From: Astropecten irregularis
Lineage: Eukaryota; Echinodermata; Asteroidea; Paxillosida; Astropectinidae
Assembly (NCBI GenBank): GCA_963971285.1
Contig: OZ020244.1
Span: 19,468,001 to 19,532,000 of the forward strand
Length of the DNA stretch: 64,000 bases
Reading direction: 5' to 3'
The translations under genes and the position numbers were made by a program. Positions within the stretch are counted from its first letter, which is position 1. The number at the start of each line of letters is the position of its first letter. The notes below the pieces were generated by a model. The model was not told where the DNA came from and made no database searches. It was given only the letters and a program-made list of their open reading frames with translations. Positions 57,401 through 64,000 of this stretch are shown here, piece after piece.

Positions 57401-59762
57401 ATTTAGAGCATTTTTTATTGTTATCCTTTGATGACAGGATTGAGTGAGCTAAAGGAGCTTCATTTAGATCGTACATCCATCACTGATGCTGGGGCTATGG
57501 CTATTGGATGTCTCAGTAAACTACAGGTGCTCAGCATGGCTGCCACACAGTAAGACAAAAACCTCTAATCCCTTGTCATTTGTCACTAGCAGACTTCCCC
57601 AGTCCAACACTGTATGGTATGACTCTATGGATTTTCTCAGTGGTGGGCCAAGTTAGTCCAGCAGTAAATCTCATCAGGAGTCATAGAACCAGCACCAATT
57701 TCATGGAGCTATTAAGCAGAGTTGTTGGTTCGAGTCGGTGACTTGGACTCAAGTCTGACTCGAGTCACCAATCTTTGTGACTTGAGACTTGACTTGACTT
57801 GGAACAAAATGACTCGAGACTTGACTTGACTTGAGAAAATTTGACTTGCGACTTTACTTGACTTGACTTGTGAAAATTTGACTTGGTTACAACTCTGCTA
57901 TTAAGCACCAAACAAATGCTTAGCACAAAATGTCTTGCTCAATATTAACACAAACCACCTTTAGAAATTCCATTTGATATTCATGGTCACCGAACAAAAG
58001 CCAAAAAACAATCACAAAAGATATACAACACGTAAATTTCATGGTTAGCAAATTTATGTGCTAAGCAGGGCCATAAGATTGGCTCCTGATCTCACCAGTA
58101 TGGAACAGTTGAAAATTCAACGATCCTAGAAAATGGATGTTGGTAGATTTGGAATGGTAATGGTTGATAATTCGATATCATTTTTGATGTTAGAATAAAG
58201 GTTGTTCATCATGGAATATGGTAAGAGCAAAGCGTTGGATGGCTCACGATGTTGGCTGAAAGGTAGGGACGTTTTCGGCTGCAGACTGTAAGCCTTTATC
58301 AAGCTGATGAAGACATTTGGTTTCTTGCTAAGTTTTGGCTGTGCTTGGTATTGATCCTTGATTGGTGTATGCTCCGTCCAATCCGGAGACAGCATGCTTC
58401 TGATTGGTGGCTTGGGCATTATATATTATTAATGTTGTTTACTATCTTTACTCAAAAGGCCAGTCAGATGCCATACTTCCATTACCTGACACTATCCAAT
58501 ATATCTCGCCTCCATACAAATGATAATGCTCAACAAGTTGTAACATGCTCAACCCATTGTGTTTATATCCCCTAGCATCAGAAATCGGTTTCTGTGCTCC
58601 CAGACGCTGAACAAATGCCAACATCTGACCAGGCTGAATCTGAGCAGAACAGACGTGTCTAACAAAGGTAAGAGCTAAACCTCTCATTCTGTACACTTCC
58701 TGAAGAGTCCTCTAAATTGTTGACCCTTCGTTGACATTCTTCCAAAGATTTGAAGAAGATACCTTAATTTCTTTCATTATTTCTTGTGTAGTGCATCAAG
58801 ACTTTTGTGTGATGCACTATATAAAATTGTGTTGTTGTTGTTATTATTATTAGATAAAGGTATAATACATGATTGGTAAAGGCACTCACAGATTGTCTGA
58901 TCAAACATGTACATGAAATAATATATAGACATTTTGAGCTCAATCAGACATCCGAGTCACGAGAAAATAGCGAAAACCGACTAAATTTTTCTTATAAAAC
59001 ATAAAGAATGGTTTTGATCTTACCACAAGATCAAAGCTGTTTTCGGTCTTTGTTTTACACCTTTCTTTACACCTTTTCAGGCGGTAATATTTTAACGGTA
59101 TGTTTCTACCATCACCATCTTTATATCCTGAAAGTAGTAGTTAAATCTGTGAACATTTCTGTTTGGATATTTTACCAATCCTGTACTGTACCTTTATTAA
59201 GGCAAAATAATTGTCATATTACACAGCTCTCCGACACTAGACACACACCGTATGTGGTCATTTGGAAACTAAATTTCAAGCTATTTTGTTCAAGCTGACA
59301 TGGCCAGCTTAATAGTAAGGTGTGGTTTTGTATGTTCAAAGTACTGGACTTTTTCTGATGGAGGTTGTAGTGTTTGTTTTTTGTATAGATTCATTTACCA
59401 GTGGTTCTGCAATGGATTTTCAGACCATAAATATCCGGATTTGTCTTACTGTAAAGTTCCATGTATACGGCGCACCCCAAACTTTTGACATCAACCGGCA
59501 GAAAAACAAAAGTTCAGCCATGGATGACCAGAAAAATATGGAACACTGCAGCGCTCATTTTTCTCAGCTCATTTGCGATTTGTATTTTATTTTTTTTCTT
59601 TGTCAAGGTATGGAGGCCCTGCGCTTGCCACACCTGTCCCTCCTCAATCTGGACTCTACCTGTGTCACAATGGATTGTGCCAGTCGTATGCATTGTTGTC
59701 CTGAGTTGAAGTTGGTCCGTACCAATAACCTCAGAGTCTACAGGGGTGAAGATGATGATTAA
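39458..59762 (+). CDS. UBA-UBX-LRR protein, 976 residues, 21 exons
   Basis: Not recognised as a named gene. Exons: 39458-39475, 41289-41395, 42351-42432, 42925-43197, 43618-43863, 44707-44826, 45335-45452, 45990-46412, 47671-47802, 48302-48554, 49253-49395, 50625-50699, 51371-51520, 52421-52461, 53753-53927, 55298-55369, 56544-56625, 57182-57243, 57438-57549, 58576-58667, 59608-59762. They sum to 2931 bases in one unbroken frame. Order: UBA (7-46), charged coiled coil (about 122-180), UBX (about 236-318), acidic Pro-rich linker (322-506), BC-box-like helix (535-544), leucine-rich repeats (about 580-976), acidic tail GEDDD. The N-terminal part resembles UBXN1-type p97/VCP adaptors; the C-terminal part resembles ribonuclease-inhibitor-like LRR ubiquitin-ligase receptors. 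Role in p97-linked protein turnover is inference. Confidence 0.88.
40516..40880. mobile_element. TTAA-type MITE, complete 365-bp copy
   Basis: TTAA at 40512-40515 and 40881-40884 flank AGGAGTAGTATCATACTTTG and its complement CAAAGTATGATATAACCT. Palindromic core TTTTTGATCTTTTAAAGATC. A truncated relative (about 40290-40504) abuts it on the left. Confidence 0.8.
42627..42740 (+). repeat. tRNA-derived SINE
   Basis: GGCTGGGTAGCTCAGTGGGG (box A) and GGTTAGAATCCCACTCCAG (box B), then the non-tRNA part TCAATTTTTCTTCCTTCACT and TTTCAATGACTTTAGGATTTG. Same family as 60590-60750 and 62720-62890. Lies in the intron before exon 4. Confidence 0.7.
42925..43863 (+). CDS. Exons 4-5: Pro-rich linker and charged coiled coil
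   Basis: Exon 4 (42925-43197) is Pro/Ser/Thr-rich, then turns strongly helical and charged (SERKRQEKDRWEKEQREKAA, then LEARQARQQAKQ). Exon 5 (43618-43863) continues ERSYILKNIEADKEARHQLG, then a Pro/Ser/Thr stretch, and ends AMCMLQ, which opens the UBX fold. The pattern ERxxIxxxIEADxxxR is typical of the segment just before the UBX domain in UBXN1-like proteins. Confidence 0.85.
44707..45452 (+). CDS. Exons 6-7: UBX domain
   Basis: With the end of exon 5 these exons form the ubiquitin-like UBX fold: CMLQ-IRLPLGQSVREKFPPSATL, SVVDHIKSQHSD, FDLIQ-PFPHRLFTSTDLGSS, LEQLKLTPNGNLVAKL. R244 in strand 1 and the S3-S4 loop are the p97-contact positions; here the usual FPR loop reads F284-P285-H286 followed by Arg. 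Length (about 80 residues) is normal for the domain. Confidence 0.85.
45450..45798. mobile_element. TTAA-type MITE copy starting at the exon 7 donor
   Basis: Contains GATGGTGATGGTAGAAACAT, TTTTGATCTTCGAAAGATC, AAAGTGGGCATTGTATGGGA and ends GTATGAAATTACC then TTAA (45799-45802). The left end is eroded close to the exon 7 donor. Confidence 0.65.
45990..47802 (+). CDS. Exons 8-9: acidic, disordered linker
   Basis: Exon 8 (45990-46412) is rich in Pro, Ser, Glu and Gly and contains the acidic run ALEEMIGALDEMEEDDEAG and the nearby DNA-like short motif SLEDILRQRP. Exon 9 (47671-47802) is basic at the start (RRQHAWGDGNRLMDGRRP) and has no recognised domain. Acceptors were chosen to keep phase; a shifted acceptor in exon 8 meets stops. 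Confidence 0.75.
48302..48554 (+). CDS. Exon 10: BC-box-like helix and LRR cap
   Basis: Encodes residues 508-590 plus split codons. A535-L-Q-D-L-C-L-R-C-V544 fits the elongin-C-binding BC-box pattern (small residue, Leu, three any, Cys, three any, hydrophobic). LPPQV at 562-566, followed by ANRLVEEL, fits the hydrophobic-Pro-any-any-hydrophobic core of a Cul2 box. The same exon then enters the LRR cap (TLNLFLP). Such motifs are short, so function is uncertain; they may simply cap the LRR solenoid. Confidence 0.8.
49253..59762 (+). CDS. Exons 11-21: leucine-rich repeat domain and C terminus
   Basis: Eleven short exons (41-175 bases), many with phase-1 borders, encode about a dozen repeats of the ribonuclease-inhibitor/F-box-LRR type: HLQHLSLDCYKYTTNELLQT, ITRLSLSACPLLTDQAFVSI, LQYLNVSNNKQLTDGIL, LVTLVLEDTSVSDTG, LTKLSLNNTKITDLAL, LKELHLDRTSITDAGAM. 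The last exon gives LPHLSLLNLDSTCVTMD and ends RVYRGEDDD before TAA at 59760-59762. I saw no AATAAA between 59763 and about 60500. Confidence 0.85.
49850..49990. repeat. Inverted-repeat element, AGGTAAGGCTTGCGGA ends
   Basis: Left AGGTAAGGCTTGCGGA near 49862 and complement TCCGCAAGCCTTACCT at 49967-49982. It shares GGTGTGTGGTTCTGAGAAGG and GTCAGTGTGCTCTGG with the larger hairpin at 53488-53642. Confidence 0.65.
50996..51308. mobile_element. About 313-bp inverted-repeat MITE
   Basis: Left AGGCCTTTTCACACTATC, right complement of AGGGGTTTTGACACTATC. The interior repeats GGTTGA, AACCGG and CCGGATC words in both orientations. It ends about 60 bases before exon 13. Confidence 0.65.
51921..52288. 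mobile_element. TTAA-type MITE copy in intron 13
   Basis: TTAA at 51917-51920 and 52289-52292; interior words CAGATTCATGAGCAAAA, TTTTGAGAAAACAGTGAAAA, ATTTCAGGCAGAACAATTTT and GTATGTTTCTACCATCACCA. Confidence 0.78.
53488..53642. repeat. 155-bp hairpin next to exon 15
   Basis: Left GTGTGGTCCTGAGAAGGACC, right GGTCCTTCTCAGGACCACAC, with inner arms ACGTTTCGACCAGTGTGCTC. Followed by TGGTGTCTCCGCAAGTCTTA, related to 49862. The repeat-derived sequence runs to within a few tens of bases of the exon 15 acceptor at 53752. Confidence 0.8.
53960..54240 (+). repeat. SINE-like element just inside intron 15
   Basis: GGTTGGCGTAGCTGTTCTTT, then a box-B-like GGTTCAAGTCCGG, a body with GGGTTTTACCCAGAATATTA and CTCTGGGGTTTTCCTCCCAC, and a 3' tail AAATAAATAAATAAG. 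Starts about 30 bases after the exon 15 donor. Confidence 0.6.
55430..55703 (-). repeat. tRNA(Ser/Leu)-like SINE
   Basis: Minus strand reads GGGGTGCCGTGGCCGAGTGG (box A) and GTGGGTTCGAATCCAGCC (box B), with an extended variable arm, then a tail part shared with 61030-61303 (AGGTACC, GATGGCTTTGTGGTTTGATT). No complementary acceptor stem, so not a functional tRNA. A degraded tail piece lies near 27090-27170. Confidence 0.72.
56721..56857. repeat. Foldback hairpin, GGGTTCGATTTCACAAAG family
   Basis: Left AGGGTTCGATTTCACAAAGC, right TTTGGTGAAATCGACCCCAGG, with AAGTTACAAAGGATAACCCA in the left arm. Relative of 49530-49669. Confidence 0.7.
57690..58085. repeat. Foldback hairpin split by a hAT MITE
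   Basis: Left CCAATTTCATGGAGCTATTAAG to 57716 and the continuation from 57906 (CACCAAACAAATGCTTAGCA ... GTGCTAAGCAGGGCC) belong to the GGGGCCAATTTCA..TTAGCAC family; between them sits the 181-bp insertion. Confidence 0.75.
57717..57897. mobile_element. 181-bp hAT-type MITE (GACTTG-rich)
   Basis: Termini CAGAGTTG and CAACTCTG; perfect 8-bp target duplication CTATTAAG at 57709-57716 and 57898-57905. The interior is almost entirely GACTTG/GACTCGAGTC words. Same family as 4560-4685. Located in intron 19. Confidence 0.88.
58865..59195. mobile_element. TTAA-type MITE, second subfamily
   Basis: Starts AAAGGTATAATACATGATTG, with TTTTGATCTTACCACAAGAT, AGGCGGTAATATTTTAACGG and GTATGTTTCTACCATCACCA, and ends TACTGTACCTTTATTAA. 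Related: 5585-5935 and about 40290-40504. Confidence 0.65.
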
Positions 59763-62700
59763 GCAGGGTTTGCTTCTATCTTCTTCTTCTTTTTTTCTGA
59801 GACTTCTCAGGTCGGAAGTGGTGTGGAAGTATTGTACAATGTATGGATGGTTTCCAAGATGGAAACAAATTGATGTGTAGCTTCCAATCTGCCAGAACCT
59901 CATTTCACACATGACCCCTCTCGTCCGTTTATCTGGGGTCAATACTTTTTAGTTATAAGCACAAAAAATGTGCTTAGAACATTATGAAAAAATGGGTATC
60001 ACTCGTAATGCCATATAATGTGCATTACTTGTTGATGAATACCAATAGGCACTTTTATTTAGCATAGAAATCACATGGATTTTTAAGGTGTCAACTTTTG
60101 GGGGCCTGACAAAAATGTTGTGCTCAACAGCTCTGCGAATGAAGGCATTGAACAAACTTCCATTTGGCTCCCTGTTTTGACCTCGGCTCTATTTGATGCA
60201 TCCAGTTTGATATGTTACATCAAACCTCTAAAGATAAGGCCCTACTTCATTAAATGCTACTTTACTATTAAAACTGTGAACTCTGTCCCCATCAACATCA
60301 GGAATGCTCCTTCTATCATTATTATCACGAAACCTCTTAAAACAATGCTCTTCTCATAAAACCTGTCTTTGTCTTTTGGTTTCTTCATTTTTTTTTTCTT
60401 TTTTAATTTGTACGGTGCATTGATCTTGTAAGGTGCTTTATGAATACCTATTGTTATGATTATTCAATTCAATATCAACATTTATTTCCATACTTTCAGT
60501 AACAGCAATACAAGTCAGGTTTGATTAAGTAAGACAAATGTAAGTACCGGTAATAATAATATAATCATCAAATAACCACAAGGGAAACTGACTGAATTTG
60601 AGTCATTGAAAAGTGAACAAAGAAAAATTGACTGGAGCGGGATTCGAACTGGCGACCTCCTGAATACCGTACAGGCGCTCTACCAACTGAGCCATCCAGC
60701 CCTACTTTGGTGGTGACCCCAATAGTCAATTAATTTTGTTCGTTTTTGCAGTCAGTTTTGGCAGTAATAATAACAATAAGCATGAGGACACAAACTGAAT
60801 ATATATATATACACTGTATAAAGAACTTTAAGAAATTTTAAAAGAAGGTGAAAAGGAAGAATTATTAGAATAGTTTCAATTGTTAATCTTTTTATCTTCT
60901 TCCCCTCAGTCTTAATACTGGAAACTATAAACAAACAAATAATAATAATAAAAATGGACATCTATAATGCGCCGGTGTCCGCCAAGCATGACGCTCACGG
61001 CGCAAATAAATTATTATTCCTGGTCACCGGGCCATAATTTACATTCCTGAAACCATCTCAACTCCCTGGGAAGTATACAGCCCTGACTACCGTATTTAGT
61101 GCACAGAGGCTAATCAAACCACAAAGCCATCTCTAACCTCGCAGGTACCAATTTTCACCTGGTTGAAGAGGAGCAATATGTGACAAAGCATCTTGCCCAA
61201 GGATGCAAGCACCACAAGCCCATGGCTGGATTCAAACCCACAGTCTGTAGATTGACCACAAGACTTTGAGTTCAACACGCCAGACCACTAGGCCACAGCA
61301 CCCCACAAACAAACAAACAAACAAACAGAAACAAGCCACAGATACTTACAAAAGCCATGTCTACTATTTGCCGAAATTGCAATGGTCTCTTAACCCCTAC
61401 CCCTTCCTACCCCCAAACAGCATTGGTGATCAGCACTCTTATGTCTGGGTCTTGGTCTATCAAAATGCTCACATGATCCTCAAAATGAAGAAGCAATCTT
61501 GGCAATAAGTGACATGCCCAAGTACCTCATACCCTCACCCCAGGCAGGAACCAATAAAAGACCCTTCAAAGTGCTTCAGAGAGGTGATGAGTTGGACACT
61601 TTAACAACTGAGACACTCTTCTTTTGGTTGTTAATGAAAGTCAGTGGCCAGAAAAGCGGCCAAGTCTCTCACAAGCGAATAAGACTTAACTGTCTCAGCA
61701 CAGTACAAATGGGATGGGAATATGATTAGGGGCCAATTTCATAGAGCTTCTTAAGCACTGAAATTTGCTTAAGCACCGAATACTTTGATAAAAATCAGTA
61801 TTCCAGCCAAAACTCTTTGTGAATGTTATGCTCAGCAAACAATGACCGAAAAAGCAGTAAACATCACTGGAAAATTTGGTCGGCAATTCTGTTTGATCAA
61901 GGAAGACTTTTCATGCGTAAGCAAATTGTTTGCTGAATTGTTTGTCGTACTTTTTCCTGAGGAGATGGCATCCTGTCCACGTCTCAACAAAAATATGAAA
62001 TATGCATGGCAAAGAAAAGAGAAAAAGGCTTTGCAATCAGACGACATCAATCCACATATTTATTCTGCTGATTCAGCGAATTGATCACCGTAATCTGTTT
62101 ACGGGTTGAATTTCAAATTGTCAAAAAAGCAACATACCGTAGTATGGGCTTACTGTCATCAGATCTGTATTAAGCTCTATAAACGGAAACAAAAATTAAT
62201 TTTAGAGTTTGTAAAATGCTTATTCTGAAAATTAAAAACAAATTATATTAATAAACAAGATTTGATGTGGCTTCTAAAATTATTTGTTTCTCCAAATGGC
62301 GGGTTTATCCGATCAAAGTTACATTAAATGCATTTATATAATGTAAAACCCACGTACAATCCACGTCCGGTACGGCTCCCATGAGCACAGAGACATTCAA
62401 CATTCGGCGTAGACTTGCTCAAATATTTGTCTAGCCATACAATATTGGCCTACATGGTCTATTTCCTATGTTTATATAATAATGCTTTTAGTCAATGTTC
62501 GTTAATTGATGATTTTTGTTTTCATAATGGGAAACAAACCAAATGGCTTTGAGGTGCACATCAGATGTATGGTACATCGTTGGTCATGGGTTTTTGTTTT
62601 TGTTTTTGTCTTGTTTGTTTGTTTCTGTTTATTGCTTTGTTTGTTTGAAGAGAGCATTTATTTTCAATCAATTGAAATGTATAAAATAAAACTATGAGTA

Positions 62701-64000
62701 AAAATGTCAATCAAATAATCACAAGGGAAACTTGTCATTGAAGAGTGAACAAAGAAAAATGTACTGGAGCAGGATTCTAACCAGCGACCTTTGGAATACT
62801 GTACTGGTGCTCCTACCAGCTGAGCCATCCAGCCCTATATTGGCGATGCCCTTAATAGTTAATTGTCTTTGTTCGTTTGGTAGTCAGAAGCCATGAAACC
62901 ACTCGCACTGGTTTTCAAGTATAAAAGGAACAACAGATTCTGACTTGTAGATATATACATTTGTCAGTCAAATCGTATTTTAATTTTGATTGCTGAAATA
63001 ATCCAAATTAAATGATGCGTTTTATGAAATACAGTACGTAATTTTTTTTTAAATAGTTCAATATTTCTCAAGAAGATCATTACATTTATAAACAGTAAGC
63101 ATTCACACAGAAATTAATCAGTGTTGTTGTTTGTTTATTTTTATATTTACTTTTTGTCCTCATTTGCCATTGCCAATTAGACGTTTTTATGTGGCAACCT
63201 TGTGATTTCCCTGGTAGGCAATAAAAAAATCTTGTTTAATTGTTTACAAGAAGTCATAATGAGAGGTTAAACGATTACCTGAAGGCCATACTTGCTATGA
63301 GTTGCAGTTAAAAGCAAAAGCCGTCGACCAAAAATGACTGTGAAACTGATTAAAAGGTACTAGCATACTTTGGTAGCATACTTAAACAGAAATTGTCACA
63401 GCCTTGCTCTAACTTACAGGGTATAAAGTTTATGATGGTAGAAACATACCGCTACTAGACCCAGGCCTGAAATGCTGTATTATAAAAATAAATTTTGATG
63501 TTCGGGAAATCCAAAATCCTGTGAAAAGATTTTAAAATTCCCTTGGTGTTTTCACTGTTTTCTCAAAATGTGGGCACCGAATGGGACTGGGAATTTCACA
63601 GATGACTGTTACTGTATCTTGTACTATCTTCCTTGATATTTATTCCACGAATCTGCATTTCTTTGATAAAAAAAGTGTGATACTACCTTCAAGTTGGAAT
63701 ATTTTCAATGGTTGGTGGGCATTCACTATGAATATCCATATTTGACACAACGCTTTGCTTCGTATTGAAGGTTGCAGAACACATTACACCCAGCTTATGA
63801 TACTTGTTTGAATATTTCTGACGTGATCTGTATTAACCAATTTCAACTTAAATTCATTATAAATGAATGATATGAACATCCTTACATTTGTGCCAATTAT
63901 AAACAAATGTATCACAATGATGCTTGTTTTCTAAAGGTAAAAAGTACACATTTTTAATTTTTTTCAAATGTTTGTCACTATGATAGTTAGACATGGAGTT
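59763..64000. other. Downstream region: 3' flank, SINEs, MITE; no gene seen
   Basis: After the stop, about 600 bases may be 3' UTR. Then SINE copies on the minus strand: 60590-60750 (GGATGGCTCAGTTGGTAGAG / AGTTCGAATCCCGCTCCAG), 61030-61303 (Ser/Leu-like, followed by a CAAA run at about 61305-61328) and 62720-62890. A piece of the GGGGCCAATTTCA foldback lies at 61730-61930, and a TTAA-type MITE at 63354-63688 (TTAA on its left, eroded TTCAA on its right). ORFs here are short and lack codon character. Confidence 0.65.

Noticed and set aside
60590..60750. Functional tRNA gene on the minus strand
   Set aside because: Boxes A and B are good, but there is no matching acceptor stem or 3' terminator, and the same flanking tail recurs at 42627 and 62720; it is a SINE.
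61266..62084. Short plus-strand ORFs downstream of the UBA/UBX/LRR gene
   Set aside because: They overlap SINE and foldback sequence and show no domain, splice pattern or codon character.

Overview
This is a eukaryotic, intron-rich, AT-leaning genomic window with three protein-coding genes assembled here exon by exon (all introns GT-AG), set in a dense field of small non-autonomous DNA transposons, foldback hairpins, tRNA-derived SINEs, minisatellites and one satellite array. Gene content (metazoan-type ALDH1L and PM20D1, plus a UBA/UBX/LRR protein) and intron style suggest a marine invertebrate deuterostome. I favour an echinoderm, with amphioxus or hemichordate as alternatives; this is inference only.

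Layout. (1) Positions 1-18011, minus strand: the 5' 488 codons (12 coding exons) of a mitochondrial 10-formyltetrahydrofolate dehydrogenase (ALDH1L2-like). The gene runs off the left edge, so most of the aldehyde dehydrogenase domain is missing from the window. Its first coding exon, at 17967-18011, encodes only a mitochondrial leader and is separated from exon 2 by a 9.5-kb intron full of repeats. (2) 18012-20387: divergent intergenic region with a 160-bp hairpin and a 710-bp mobile element whose right arm has expanded into a 16-unit, 41-bp satellite. (3) 20421-28185, plus strand: a complete 10-coding-exon, 494-residue PM20D1-like secreted or membrane-anchored M20 peptidase; the donor end of its ninth coding exon has been tandemly copied six times. 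(4) 28.8-39.4 kb: gene-free block made of three related segments (A, B, C) carrying a 28-bp minisatellite, nested hAT-type insertions with 8-bp target duplications and TTAA-flanked MITEs. (5) 39458-59762, plus strand: a 21-exon gene for a 976-residue protein with UBA, coiled coil, UBX, acidic linker, a BC-box-like motif and a long leucine-rich repeat domain. I do not recognise this architecture from a named gene. (6) 59763-64000: SINEs and MITE copies, no convincing gene.

ALDH1L2 and PM20D1 are both metabolic enzymes but I see no evidence that they work together; their head-to-head arrangement with about 2.4 kb between start codons is noted without claiming co-regulation. The most interesting items are the UBA-UBX-BC-box-LRR protein, which joins modules of p97/VCP adaptors and of cullin-2 type substrate receptors in one chain, and the set of mobile elements whose target duplications, nesting and related empty sites can be read directly within the window, including the satellite array born inside one of them.
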